A stretch of DNA of 64,000 nt from Phycisphaeraceae bacterium (GCA_020639135.1 JACKHE010000002.1:186001-250000); one strand, 5' to 3'. Counted from the first letter of the stretch, positions 50,144-59,320 are shown. A program made the numbers and translations. The notes: generated by a model from the sequence alone, not told the origin.

Positions 50144-51745
50144 GTGCCCGAACTCGTTCCCGTCAAGCGGGCGCTGCTCTCGGTCAGCGACAAGACCAAC
50201 CTGGTTCCCTTTGCGCGGGCGCTCGCCGAGCGGGGCGTCGAGATCATCTCCACCGGCGGTACGGCGTCGGCGCTGCGCGAGGCGGGGATCGCGGTGATCC
50301 CGGTGTCGGAGGTGACGGGGTCGCCCGAGATCCTGTCGGGTCGGGTCAAGACGCTGCACCCCGGGATCCACGGGGCGATCCTGGCGCGGCGCGGGGACGC
50401 CGAGCACGAGGCGCAGCTGCGCGAGCACGGGATCACGCCGATCGACCTGGTGTGCGTGAACCTGTACCCCTTCGAGCGGACGGTGGCGCAGCCGGGCGTG
50501 ACGCGCGCCGAGGCGGTCGAGCAGATCGACATCGGCGGGCCGTGCATGGTGCGTGCGTCGGCGAAGAACGCCGATGGCGTCGCGATCGTCACGGATCCGG
50601 AGCAGTACGCGTACGTCCTCGACGACCTGGAGTCGCACGGCGGGGCGACAAGCGCGGGGCTGCGGATGCGGCTGGCGCGGGAGGCGTTTGCGCGCACGAG
50701 CGCGTACGACGCGGCGATCGTCGGGTACCTGTCGGGAGATCAGGAGGACGGTGGGCCGCTGCCCGGCACGCTGCGGATCGAGGCGGCGAAGGTCGCCGAC
50801 CTGCGGTACGGCGAGAACCCGCACCAGTCGGCGGCGCTGTACCGGGATGCGCGGGGCTCCGCGGGGACGGTGGTCGGTGCGACGCAGCTGCACGGCAAGG
50901 CGCTGAGCTACAACAACATCGCCGACGCCGCGGCGGCGCTGGAGCTCGTGCGCGATTGCAAGCGGTTGAGGCCCGGTTCGGTCCCGGCGGCGGTGATCAA
51001 GCACGCCAACGCGTGCGGCGCGGCGGTGGCGCCGGCGTGTGCGCCCGCGGTCGCGGCGGCGCTGGCGGGTGATCCGCTGGCGGCGTTCGGCGGGATCATG
51101 GCGGTCGCGGGACGGGTGGACCTGGGGGCGGCGCAGTTGTGCTGCGCCGATGACGTCTTCCTGGAGGTGATCGTCGCGGAGTCATTCGCGGACGATGCGC
51201 TGGAAGCGCTGACGGCGCGATGGAAGAACATCCGGCTGCTCGCCGCGGGGCCGGAGGTGGGCAGGCCGGGGCGGTTACAGTTCCGGTCGATCCCGGGCGG
51301 CGTACTGGCGCAGGAGACGGACTCGGCGGCGATCGATCCGAACGCGTGGAGCGTCGGCGCCGGCGGGGCGGTCGATGCGGGGCGCCGCGCCGATGCCGCG
51401 GTGGTGTGGACGGTGTGCAAGCACCTGAAGTCCAACGCGGTGTGCATCGGCGGGGCGGACGCGGCGAGCGGGGTCGTTTCGATCTTCGGGGTTGGCGCGG
51501 GGCTGGTGGATCGCGTCTCGGCGTGCCGGCTTGCCGTCGAGAAGGCGGGGGCGCGGGCACTGGGCGCGATCGCGGCGAGCGACGCGTTCTTCCCGTTCGC
51601 CGACGGGCCGGCATTGCTGGTCGATGCGGGGGTGTCAACGATCGTCCAGCCCGGCGGGAGCAGGCGGGACGCGGAGACGCTGGAGCTCTGCGAGAAGGCG
51701 GGCGTGACGTGCCTGCTGACCGGGATCCGGCATTTCCGCCACTGA
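50144..51745 (+). CDS. purH: bifunctional AICAR transformylase / IMP cyclohydrolase
   Basis: A 533-residue PurH for the last two steps of IMP synthesis. The cyclohydrolase domain has ALLSVSDKTNLVPFA, STGGTASALREAG and the GRVKTLHPGIHGAIL signature, plus DIGGPCMVRASAKN. The transformylase domain has RYGENPHQSAALY, GKALSYNNIAD with a Lys-His pair in VIKHANACGAA, CKHLKSNAVCI, SDAFFPFADG and IVQPGGSRRD. The start is a GTG with AGGAGC 8 nt upstream. It follows the BamB-like gene closely and could share its transcript. Confidence 0.97.
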   Translation: MPELVPVKRALLSVSDKTNLVPFARALAERGVEIISTGGTASALREAGIAVIPVSEVTGSPEILSGRVKTLHPGIHGAILARRGDAEHEAQLREHGITPIDLVCVNLYPFERTVAQPGVTRAEAVEQIDIGGPCMVRASAKNADGVAIVTDPEQYAYVLDDLESHGGATSAGLRMRLAREAFARTSAYDAAIVGYLSGDQEDGGPLPGTLRIEAAKVADLRYGENPHQSAALYRDARGSAGTVVGATQLHGKALSYNNIADAAAALELVRDCKRLRPGSVPAAVIKHANACGAAVAPACAPAVAAALAGDPLAAFGGIMAVAGRVDLGAAQLCCADDVFLEVIVAESFADDALEALTARWKNIRLLAAGPEVGRPGRLQFRSIPGGVLAQETDSAAIDPNAWSVGAGGAVDAGRRADAAVVWTVCKHLKSNAVCIGGADAASGVVSIFGVGAGLVDRVSACRLAVEKAGARALGAIAASDAFFPFADGPALLVDAGVSTIVQPGGSRRDAETLELCEKAGVTCLLTGIRHFRH

Positions 51746-51936
51746 AACACAACCGGTAGGGCCCCGTCCGGATATCCGCCGGCATCAGCGAACTCGCCGC
51801 CCGGTTTTGCCGAAGTATGGGTAAGCACATTGAACCGCCGGGGATCCGGTGGTAAGTTTTTGGCAGAGTCCGGGCGTCTCCGCTCGCTCGACGCGGATGG
51901 TTCGGTCGGCGGAACGCACGGATCGCGGAGGCCCGT

Positions 51937-52662
51937 TTGTCCAGACGCCGGAGCAAATCACGCATCACCCGGACCGCCGGCGGCGGCGCTGAGAGCGCGC
52001 CGTCACACCCAGCCCCGGCGTCGATGCCGATCGTGGCGCCGGCGCCCAGCGGACTGACCGCGAAGGTCCTCGTCCTGAACAAGCATTACCTCGCGGTGCG
52101 CGTCACGAGCGCGCGCCGGGCGTTCGTGCTGCTCTCGCGCGGGATGGCGGAGGTCATCCACGTTGACGAGGGCCGGTACGCCAACTTCGACTTCGACACC
52201 TGGGCCGAGATCAGCGAGTTCCAGCAGGAGTTCGAGCGCGACCGGCACGACTGGGTGCGCACGGTGCGCTTCGACATCGCAGTCCCCAAGATCATCCGCC
52301 TCATCGGGTACGACAAGCTGCCGCAGCAGTCGGTCAAGCTCAATCGGCGGAACCTCTTCGCGCGCGACGCCAACAAGTGCCAGTACTGCGGCGATTCGTT
52401 CCCGACGAGCGAGCTGACGATCGATCACGTCAGGCCCCGCGCGCAGGGCGGCGGGGAGTCGTGGACGAACCTCGTCTGCGCCTGCGTGCCGTGCAACGCG
52501 CGCAAGGGCGGTCGCACGCCCGAGCAGGCGGGGATGCGGCTGATGCGCAAACCGGTGAGGCCCAAGCGGAACCCGCTGATCGCTGTGCGGCTGGGTCAGG
52601 ACAAGTACGCGTCTTGGAAGGCGTTCCTCAACGACGCGTACTGGTCGGTCGAGCTGCGCTAG
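51937..52662 (+). CDS. HNH endonuclease family protein
   Basis: A 241-residue protein with an HNH nuclease domain at about residues 147-195: CQYCGDSF, ELTIDHVRPRAQGGG, NLVCACVPCNARKGGRTP. The two CxxC pairs form a zinc site and the DH-N-K residues the metal-dependent nick site. The upstream region LVLNKHYLAVRVTSARRAFVLL is typical of a widespread bacterial HNH family not tied to restriction or phage. The TTG at 51937 was chosen because GGAGG lies 5 nt upstream; an ATG at 52024 would remove 29 low-complexity residues. Its DNA target and role are unknown. Confidence 0.85.
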   Translation: MSRRRSKSRITRTAGGGAESAPSHPAPASMPIVAPAPSGLTAKVLVLNKHYLAVRVTSARRAFVLLSRGMAEVIHVDEGRYANFDFDTWAEISEFQQEFERDRHDWVRTVRFDIAVPKIIRLIGYDKLPQQSVKLNRRNLFARDANKCQYCGDSFPTSELTIDHVRPRAQGGGESWTNLVCACVPCNARKGGRTPEQAGMRLMRKPVRPKRNPLIAVRLGQDKYASWKAFLNDAYWSVELR

Positions 52663-52697
52663 GGCTTTCAATACCATCTCCTCCGTCTGACATGTCC

Positions 52698-52774
52698 CAT
52701 GGCTGTCGTTCGCCCTCAACGAGCCATGTTGGCCCCGTTTTCTGATTGTGCAATGTGAGGGGATACCTGATAAT
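52698..52774 (+). promoter_or_regulatory. dyad plus promoter of the first triplet gene
   Basis: The dyad CATGGCT (52698-52704) and AGCCATG (52722-52728) lies upstream of TTGTGC (52746-52751), a 17 bp spacer and GATAAT (52769-52774). The same order recurs before the other two paralogues. Predicted leader about 90 nt. Confidence 0.6.
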
Positions 52775-52871
52775 GGATCCCGTGCGCGTCGCGGCTCGTT
52801 CCGGTCGGACGGACCCGGGGGGACATCGCGCCTGATCAGCGCGATCCAGAGCACTCTTTGAAGGAGAGATG

Positions 52872-54776
52872 ATGAAGACCGAGGCAGCAGTCGTGGCTTT
52901 CGCTGTGGGCTTGTCGATGGCCCCAGGCGCCACGCCGCAGCATCTCCGACAAGTTGAGCCCGGGATGCATGTGACGCCTGTGAAAGTCGCGCTGCTGAAT
53001 CCCGACGGGACGGCGCAGGGTGACTGGATCGATTATCAACAGGCCCTCAAGCAGCGCGGTGGGGCCTGCTCGATGGATGAGCTGTTGTCGTATGACTGCT
53101 TCCAGGCGGACACCGACGGCATCACGCCGATCGGTGGCGACACGGATTGCGGGCTGCCAATGCCCAGCACACGCTGGAGCTTCACTGACGATCAATGCAT
53201 CAGTCTCACGGCCGATGATTTCACGCTGAAGCCCGGCCATGGGGACACGATCACGCGCATCACCGGCGCGTTTGAGTGGATCGGGGACGGCAACCCCGCC
53301 AACAGTGAGAACTGCTTCATTCTGATCCGGATCTACGACGACATCGATTCAACCTGCTCCGGGCCCGCGGTGTCCAACATCCTCGGCCTTCCGATCGCCA
53401 TGTCCCTGGGAAATCTCCAATACAGCCCGGGGTTCTATTACACATTTGATGTTGACATTTGTGCGCTGCTCCTGACGCCCAACGGGATCCCGGCGCCGAC
53501 CGATGGTTCGGGTGGCGTCCAGATCAGTATTCTGCAGAGTTACAACCTGTTCACAGGGGCGTCAACGCCGGCGACTTGTGCTCAGCCAATGCTCTGGGGC
53601 ACGGCGGCCAACCGACCCGGATCGCAGAGCAACCTGCCCTACTGGGGCGACGCGGACCATTCGAACGCCTTTGACCCGGGGACGGAGTGCTTCGACTTCA
53701 CCGGCAGCGTTCCTTGCCCAGACAACCTGGGCAACATGATCGCGCTGTACACCAATGATCCTTGCGATGGGGTCGTGTGCGCCGACGCGAACGCGGACGG
53801 CGTTGTATTCATCACCGATGCCGAACCGCTCATTGAAGCGATCCAGGACCCCGTGCAGTACGTCATCGATTACGCCACCGATCCGCTATGCAGCAGCGAT
53901 ACAGATCTCAGCGGTGATCTCAACAACTTTGACATCGGACCGTTTCTCCATGATCTCGACACCGGCATGGGATGTGGAACGAACTACGCGCCCAGTCCAC
54001 AGTCGGTGCGTCTCTTCCTCGCGGAGGAAGGGCTGTCGGATCCGAACGATGAGTTCAGCGCGGCGGTGACGCCCCAGCTGGTGAACCCCGAGATCAGCTT
54101 GAATAACGCGTTCCCGAAACGGCTCTACCTGTGGATTGATCTGGAGATCGCGAATACGGAGATCAAAGGGTTCTCGTTCAATGTTCAGACCAGCGGACAG
54201 GCGGTCATCACCGAAGCCGTCCTGTACAACATGCTCATCATCCCGGCATTCAGCTTGACATGGAACTCATCCCCATACGGGCTTGTCCAGGCCACCGACA
54301 CATCCGGGAACGGGACACGGTGGAGCGGCGCCAACGCGATGGCGGTCTTCGAGCCGGGGGCTTCGAACGGGATGTTTGCTGTGTCCGATCCGCACTACAA
54401 CGCCGCGACCGGCGCCAGGCTGCTTGGGCACATCGAGGTCCAGGGGTCTGGCGAGGTCTTCCTCGAGATCGGCGATAAGGGGATCGCGAGCGTTTACGAT
54501 TCACCGGGCCCAGATATCTCGCTCGGATTCGGCGATGAGGCCGATGGGCTGAACGGCGCCAGCTACAACACCGGCAGCTCGATGGCCGACGCGACAGCCA
54601 GGTGCGTGGGCGACCTCAACGGCGACCTGGTTGTGGACACCGCCGACCTGGGCATCCTGCTCAGCCAGTTCGGCATGTCGGGCAGCGCGGACCTCAACAA
54701 CGACGGCGCCGTTGACACGGCGGACCTGGGCATCCTGCTGGCGCAGTTCAACACGACGTGCGGCGCCGTCATTTAG
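52872..54776 (+). CDS. secreted protein with two dockerin-like modules, triplet member 1
   Basis: A 634-residue exported protein of unknown function. A signal peptide covers about 20 residues. Next comes a Cys-containing domain (LLSYDCFQADTDGITPIGGDTDCG, 7-8 shared segments such as ADDFTLKPGHGDTITRITGAF and GNPANSENCFI) that also occurs in members 2 and 3. A central module has calcium loops ADANADGVVFITDAEPLIEAI and DTDLSGDLNNFDIGPFL. After a further beta-rich domain comes a C-terminal dockerin-like pair (DLNGDLVVDTADLGILL, DLNNDGAVDTADLGILL). The second of two adjacent ATGs was chosen by alignment to the paralogues; AAGGAG is 5 nt upstream. Confidence 0.8.
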   Translation: MKTEAAVVAFAVGLSMAPGATPQHLRQVEPGMHVTPVKVALLNPDGTAQGDWIDYQQALKQRGGACSMDELLSYDCFQADTDGITPIGGDTDCGLPMPSTRWSFTDDQCISLTADDFTLKPGHGDTITRITGAFEWIGDGNPANSENCFILIRIYDDIDSTCSGPAVSNILGLPIAMSLGNLQYSPGFYYTFDVDICALLLTPNGIPAPTDGSGGVQISILQSYNLFTGASTPATCAQPMLWGTAANRPGSQSNLPYWGDADHSNAFDPGTECFDFTGSVPCPDNLGNMIALYTNDPCDGVVCADANADGVVFITDAEPLIEAIQDPVQYVIDYATDPLCSSDTDLSGDLNNFDIGPFLHDLDTGMGCGTNYAPSPQSVRLFLAEEGLSDPNDEFSAAVTPQLVNPEISLNNAFPKRLYLWIDLEIANTEIKGFSFNVQTSGQAVITEAVLYNMLIIPAFSLTWNSSPYGLVQATDTSGNGTRWSGANAMAVFEPGASNGMFAVSDPHYNAATGARLLGHIEVQGSGEVFLEIGDKGIASVYDSPGPDISLGFGDEADGLNGASYNTGSSMADATARCVGDLNGDLVVDTADLGILLSQFGMSGSADLNNDGAVDTADLGILLAQFNTTCGAVI

Positions 54777-54801
54777 TCGAGTTGTACGAACCGACCCCAC
54801 G

Positions 54802-54827
54802 AACGCCCGATTCACGCGGGCGTTTTT
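54802..54827 (+). terminator. terminator after triplet member 1
   Basis: AACGCCCG and CGGGCGTT form an 8 bp stem with a 7 nt loop, followed by TTTTTC. The same hairpin follows members 2 and 3. Confidence 0.8.
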
Positions 54828-54939
54828 CATGCTTGTGCTGATGCTCAAACGCGGGAAGATCGGTGACGGCTGCATCCCCGCGAGGGATCGGCCTGCAACG
54901 CCGGGGAAAACCCTTGGGCTGCCCGCAAAGTGTTGTACC

Positions 54940-55015
54940 CATGGCCGCAATCCAGCCTGCGGGCCATGTCAGAAGGCTCTTTCTCGTTGTTCCACGAGAG
55001 TGAACCCGCCATACT
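54940..55015 (+). promoter_or_regulatory. dyad plus promoter of triplet member 2
   Basis: Dyad CATGGCC (54940-54946) / GGCCATG (54962-54968), then TTGTTC (54987-54992), a 17 bp spacer and CATACT (55010-55015). The dyad ends 140 bp before the ATG, exactly as for member 3. Confidence 0.65.
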
Positions 55016-55107
55016 GGACCGCAACGTCCAGCGGTGCACGCCGCAGTGGTCTCCGGGGGGGCCGCGCCCGACCAACGCGGCGACAACTCAGTGAACAAGG
55101 AGAGACG

Positions 55108-57018
55108 ATGAAGCTCAAGACAACCACCCTGGCGATCGCTGTCTGTATTCCCATCGGGGCCGGCGCCCGGGCGCAGGAGCTTCAGGCGATCCAGGCCGGG
55201 GTGCACCTGACGCCGATTCGAGCCGCGGTGCTCAACGCGGACATGTCCATGCGGACCGGCTGGGTGGACTACCAGGAGGCCCTCAACCAGCGAGGGAGCC
55301 TTGCCTGCTCCGCGGCGGAGGCCCTCTCCTACGACTGCTTCCAGGCGGACACCGACGGGACCTCGCCGATCGGCGCCGACACCGACTGCGGGCAGCCCAC
55401 GCCCGATTTCCGGTATTTCTTCGGCGAGACCAGCTGCAGCCAGCGCACCGCTGACGACTTCACGATGGAGCCGGGCTTCGGGGAAAAGATCACCCGTATC
55501 ACGGGCGCGTTCTACTGGTACGGCGACGGCAACCCCGCCAACAGCGAGCAGTGCTTCGTCGTGATCCAGATCTGGGACGACCTCGACGCGACCTGCACCG
55601 GTCCGGCGATCGACAACTTCCTGGGCAATGTGATTGTCGATCTCGGGCCGCTGCAGAATAACCCGGGGTCTTACTACGCCTACGACATCGATGTGTGCGC
55701 GGTGCTCGGGGGCATCGGAATCCCGGCGCCGGCGGACGGCTCGGGCGGCGTCGATGTGATCCTCGCCAATTCCTACGACCAGATGCTGGGGCAGGTCACG
55801 CTCGCCACGTGCGCCCAGCCCATGATCTGGGGCACCGCGGCCAACCGCCCCGGTTCGCAGCAGAACCTGCCCTACTGGGGCGACGATGACCAGTCGTTCG
55901 ATTTCGATCCCGGGACGGAGTGCTTCGATTTCACCGGGCTCGCAGACTGCCCCGACAACTTGGGAACCATGATCGCGCTGTACACCGCAACCGGCGACCC
56001 CTGCGCGGTATTCGAGTGCGCCGACGCCAACGTGGATAGTGTTGTAACGGTGTTCGATGTCGATCCCTTTGTCGTGGCGGTCCAGGATCCTGCGCAGTAC
56101 GAGATTTTTTTCCCCGGCATCGACCCGCTCTGCCCGTGCGACACCGATATGAGCGGCGTGCTGGACAACTTCGACATCGGGCCGTTCGTCAGCGCTGTGT
56201 CCGGTGGTGGCTGTGTCGGCTTTGGCCCTAGGAATGAATCGGTCCGAGTTTTCCTCGCGACGGATGGGCTCTCCGACCCGAACAATCCGCAGAGCCCCGC
56301 GGTGACGCCGCAACTGGTGAACCCGGAGCTCATCATGAACAACGACTACCCGCGGCGGCTGTATTTGTGGATCGATCTGGAGACCCTGGACATGGCAATC
56401 AAGGGGTTCTCATTCAATGTCCACACGACCGGTCTGGCGGAGATCACAGACGCCGTGTTGTACAACAACATCTTCAGCATCATCGGTGGCACAACGTGGA
56501 ACTCCTCGACGCCGGCCGGTGTTGTCCAACCGGCCGACACCTCCGGCGACGGCACGAGGTGGAGCGGCGCCAACGCGATGGCGGTGACCGAAAGTGGCGC
56601 ATCCAATGAAGCAATCTCGTTGACATTCGATCAGCACTACAACGCGACGACCGGCGCCAAACTGCTGGGGCACATCGAGATCCAGGGCCCCGGCGAGGTC
56701 TTCCTCGAGGTCGGCGATAAGGGGATCGCGAGCGTTTACGATTCTCCGGGCCCAGGTATCTCGCTCGGCTTCGGCGACGAGGCCGATGGGCTGAACGGCG
56801 CCAGCTACAACACCGGCAGCTCGATGGCCGACGCGACAGCCAGGTGTGTGGGCGACCTCAACGGCGACCTGGTTGTGGACACCGCCGACCTGGGCATCCT
56901 GCTCAGCCAGTTCGGCATGTCGGGCAGCGCGGACCTCAACAACGACGGCGCCGTTGACACGGCGGACCTGGGCATCCTGCTGGCGCAGTTCAACACGACG
57001 TGCGGCCCCATCTCGTAG
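55108..57018 (+). CDS. secreted protein with two dockerin-like modules, triplet member 2
   Basis: A 636-residue paralogue of the genes on both sides. The signal peptide (TLAIAVCIPIGAGARAQ) is identical to that of member 3. Domain order is the same: Cys-containing N-terminal domain (SYDCFQADTDGTSPIGADTDCG, RTADDFTMEPGFGEKITRITG), a central calcium-loop module (ADANVDSVVTVFDVDPFVVAV, DTDMSGVLDNFDIGPFV), a beta-rich domain, and the C-terminal pair with VDTADLGILL twice. The C-terminal 80 residues are almost identical to member 1. AAGGAGA precedes the ATG. No catalytic motif was recognised; a surface or matrix protein is likely. Confidence 0.8.
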   Translation: MKLKTTTLAIAVCIPIGAGARAQELQAIQAGVHLTPIRAAVLNADMSMRTGWVDYQEALNQRGSLACSAAEALSYDCFQADTDGTSPIGADTDCGQPTPDFRYFFGETSCSQRTADDFTMEPGFGEKITRITGAFYWYGDGNPANSEQCFVVIQIWDDLDATCTGPAIDNFLGNVIVDLGPLQNNPGSYYAYDIDVCAVLGGIGIPAPADGSGGVDVILANSYDQMLGQVTLATCAQPMIWGTAANRPGSQQNLPYWGDDDQSFDFDPGTECFDFTGLADCPDNLGTMIALYTATGDPCAVFECADANVDSVVTVFDVDPFVVAVQDPAQYEIFFPGIDPLCPCDTDMSGVLDNFDIGPFVSAVSGGGCVGFGPRNESVRVFLATDGLSDPNNPQSPAVTPQLVNPELIMNNDYPRRLYLWIDLETLDMAIKGFSFNVHTTGLAEITDAVLYNNIFSIIGGTTWNSSTPAGVVQPADTSGDGTRWSGANAMAVTESGASNEAISLTFDQHYNATTGAKLLGHIEIQGPGEVFLEVGDKGIASVYDSPGPGISLGFGDEADGLNGASYNTGSSMADATARCVGDLNGDLVVDTADLGILLSQFGMSGSADLNNDGAVDTADLGILLAQFNTTCGPIS

Positions 57019-57043
57019 TCGAGTCGAACAGTCCAAACCCACG

Positions 57044-57070
57044 AACGCCCGCTTCACGCGGGCGTTTTTC
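57044..57070 (+). terminator. terminator after triplet member 2
   Basis: AACGCCCGC and GCGGGCGTT form a 9 bp stem around TTCAC, followed by TTTTC. Confidence 0.8.
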
Positions 57071-57181
57071 ATGCTTGTGCTGATGCTCAAACGCGGGAAG
57101 ATCGGTGACGGCTGCATCCCCGCGAGGGATCGGCCTGCAACGCCGGGGAAAACCCTTGGGCTGCCCGCAAAGTGTTGTACC

Positions 57182-57257
57182 CATGGCCGCAGACCAGCCC
57201 GTGGGCCATGTCAGAAGGCTCTTTCTCGTTGTTCCACGAGGGTGAACCCGCCATACT
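57182..57257 (+). promoter_or_regulatory. dyad plus promoter of triplet member 3
   Basis: Dyad CATGGCC (57182-57188) / GGCCATG (57204-57210), then TTGTTC (57229-57234), 17 bp and CATACT (57252-57257). Inside the dyad the loop differs from member 2 while the arms are unchanged. Confidence 0.65.
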
Positions 57258-57349
57258 GGACCGCAACGTCCAGCGGTGCACGCCGCAATGGTCTCCAGGG
57301 GGGCCGCGCCCGACCAACGCGGCCACAACTCAGTGAACGAGGAGAGACG

Positions 57350-59269
57350 ATGAAGCTCAAGACAACCACCCTGGCGATCGCTGTCTGTATTCCCATCGGG
57401 GCCGGCGCCCGGGCGCAGGAGCTTCAGGCGATCCCCGCAGGCGAGCGCCTCACGCCGATCCGGGCAGCGGTGCTGAACGTCGACGGGACGATGAAGACCG
57501 GTTGGATCGACTACCGGCAGGCGCTTGCGCAGCGTGGAGGCGTCGCGTGCTCGATGACCGAGACGCTCTCCTACGACTGCTTCCAGACGGACACCGACGG
57601 CGTCACGGCGATCGGGGCGGACATTGAATGCGGCCTGGCAACACCCGACTTCCGGTATTTCTTTGGCGTGGATAACTGCGCGCAGCGCACCGCGGACGAC
57701 TTCAGCCTGGAGCCCGGCTCCGGCGACGAGATCACACGCGTCACAGGCGCGTTCTACTGGTACGGCGATGGCAACCCCGCCAACGAGGAGCGCTGCTACG
57801 TGGCGGTCCAGATCTGGGACACCATCGACGAGACCTGCTCCGCGCTGGCGGTGAACGATTTTCTGGGCGGCGTCATCATGGATCTGGGGTTCCTCCAGAA
57901 CAACCCTGGGTCGTACTACTTCTTCGATTTCGACGTGTGCGCGCTGCTCGGGGGTGTCGGCATCCCCTCCCCCCCCGACGGGCAGGGCGCCGTGGACCTG
58001 ATCCTGGGGAAGGAGTACGACGAGATGCTGGGGGTGACGCTCGCGACGTGCGCCCAGCCCATGCTGTGGGGGACCGCGGCCAACCGGCCGGGCTCGCAGC
58101 TCAACCAACCCTACTGGCGCGACGAAGACCAGAGCTTCACCTTCAATCCGGCGACTGAATGCTACGACATGACCGGCGCTGTCGCCTGCCCCGACAATCT
58201 GGGCAGCACTGTGGCCCTGTATACCGCGTTCAGCGATCCCTGCCTCGGGTCCGTCTGCGGCGACGCCAACTGCGACTCGCTGGTCGGCCTCGACGATCGA
58301 GACCCATTCATCGCCGCGATCATGGACCCGGGGGGATACGCCGCGTCGTTCCCGGGTTGCGACCCGTTCTGCACCGTGGACACCAACAGGGACGGCGTGC
58401 TGAACAACTTCGACAGCGTCGGGCTGATCTCCTTGCTCTCTGGGGGCAGCTGCGATGGCTTCTCCAATGGGCCCACGGAGACTTACCGGTTCTTTTTCGC
58501 GGAGGAAGGCCTTTCGAATCCCGCCGACATCGACAGCCCCGCAGTGGCGCCTTCGCTCGGCAACCCGGCCATCATGACCGACGGCGCCACGACCCACCGC
58601 CTGTATCTCTGGGTGGCGTTCCCAGATCCCATTGGCAACACAATCGAGAACCTGAGTCTCAATGTGAATTCGACCGGATCGGTGTCGATCTCCGAGTTTG
58701 TGATGTACAACACGGCGTTCGAATCCATCGGCGGCTTCCCCTGGTTCGACAATTTATTCCCGTCGACGGACACGTCGGGAGACGGGTCGCGGTGGAGCGG
58801 AGGCAACGCGTTCGGAATCGTGGGAGGGGGAATCGGTTTGGTCAACGACTTGCTCGCGATGTTCGATCCGCATTACGAGAGCGCCACCAATGCGACCCTC
58901 GTTGGGCACATCGAAGTCCAGGGCGTTGGCGAAATCTTCCTGGAGGTCGGCGATTACGGCATCTCGTCCGGGTCCAATCCTCTGGCGCCGGGGCCCAATA
59001 TCAACCTCGGCTTCGGCGACGAGGCGGACGGGCTGAACGGCGCCGACTTCGCGACGGCGAGTTCGATTGCGGACGCGACGCTGGTGGCGCCGGTGTGCGT
59101 CGGCGATCTCAACGGCGACATGAACGTTGACACGGCGGACCTGGGCATCCTGCTCAGCCAGTTCGGTTCGCCGGGCAGCGCGGATCTCAACAACGACGGC
59201 GTGGTGGACACGGCGGACCTGGGCATCCTGCTCAGCCACTTCAATACGATCTGTGGCGATGTGAAGTGA
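57350..59269 (+). CDS. secreted protein with two dockerin-like modules, triplet member 3
   Basis: A 639-residue paralogue and the most divergent in the middle. The signal peptide equals that of member 2. The N-terminal domain has SYDCFQTDTDGVTAIGADIECG and the WYGDGNPANEERCYV segment. The central module is partly degenerate: GDANCDSLVGLDDRDPFIAAI lacks the usual loop spacing, while DTNRDGVLNNFDSVGLI is kept. The C-terminal pair is intact (DLNGDMNVDTADLGILL, DLNNDGVVDTADLGILL). The end of the gene no longer matches the repeat that joins members 1-2 and 2-3. GAGGAG precedes the ATG. Confidence 0.8.
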   Translation: MKLKTTTLAIAVCIPIGAGARAQELQAIPAGERLTPIRAAVLNVDGTMKTGWIDYRQALAQRGGVACSMTETLSYDCFQTDTDGVTAIGADIECGLATPDFRYFFGVDNCAQRTADDFSLEPGSGDEITRVTGAFYWYGDGNPANEERCYVAVQIWDTIDETCSALAVNDFLGGVIMDLGFLQNNPGSYYFFDFDVCALLGGVGIPSPPDGQGAVDLILGKEYDEMLGVTLATCAQPMLWGTAANRPGSQLNQPYWRDEDQSFTFNPATECYDMTGAVACPDNLGSTVALYTAFSDPCLGSVCGDANCDSLVGLDDRDPFIAAIMDPGGYAASFPGCDPFCTVDTNRDGVLNNFDSVGLISLLSGGSCDGFSNGPTETYRFFFAEEGLSNPADIDSPAVAPSLGNPAIMTDGATTHRLYLWVAFPDPIGNTIENLSLNVNSTGSVSISEFVMYNTAFESIGGFPWFDNLFPSTDTSGDGSRWSGGNAFGIVGGGIGLVNDLLAMFDPHYESATNATLVGHIEVQGVGEIFLEVGDYGISSGSNPLAPGPNINLGFGDEADGLNGADFATASSIADATLVAPVCVGDLNGDMNVDTADLGILLSQFGSPGSADLNNDGVVDTADLGILLSHFNTICGDVK

Positions 59270-59294
59270 CGACGCCGAAAATCGGAGCCCTCGC

Positions 59295-59320
59295 ACGCCC
59301 GCACCGCGCGGGCGTTTTTT
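59295..59320 (+). terminator. terminator after triplet member 3
   Basis: ACGCCCGC and GCGGGCGT form an 8 bp stem with a 5 nt loop followed by six Ts (TTTTTC). It also separates the plus-strand cluster from the converging CBS gene. Confidence 0.85.

Larger units (their letters stand above)
54470..55192 (+). repeat. near-identical junction segment, copy 1
   Basis: This segment matches 56712-57434 at an offset of 2242 bp with few differences. It spans the end of member 1 with its dockerin repeat, the whole 331 bp gap 54777-55107, and the signal-peptide part of member 2 (identical for 85 bp from the ATG). The gap holds no gene: only terminator, dyad, promoter and ribosome-binding site. Confidence 0.85.
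56712..57434 (+). repeat. near-identical junction segment, copy 2
   Basis: Second copy of 54470-55192, covering the end of member 2, the 331 bp gap 57019-57349 (no gene; terminator, dyad, promoter, ribosome-binding site) and the signal peptide of member 3. Confidence 0.85.

Noticed and set aside
52698..59269. The near-identical repeats as an insertion sequence
   Set aside because: No transposase or terminal repeats; the repeated part joins gene ends, promoters and signal peptides of paralogous genes, which fits tandem duplication.
14615..59269. Cellulosome gene cluster
   Set aside because: Dockerin-like ends are present, but no cohesin, scaffoldin or glycoside hydrolase was recognised.
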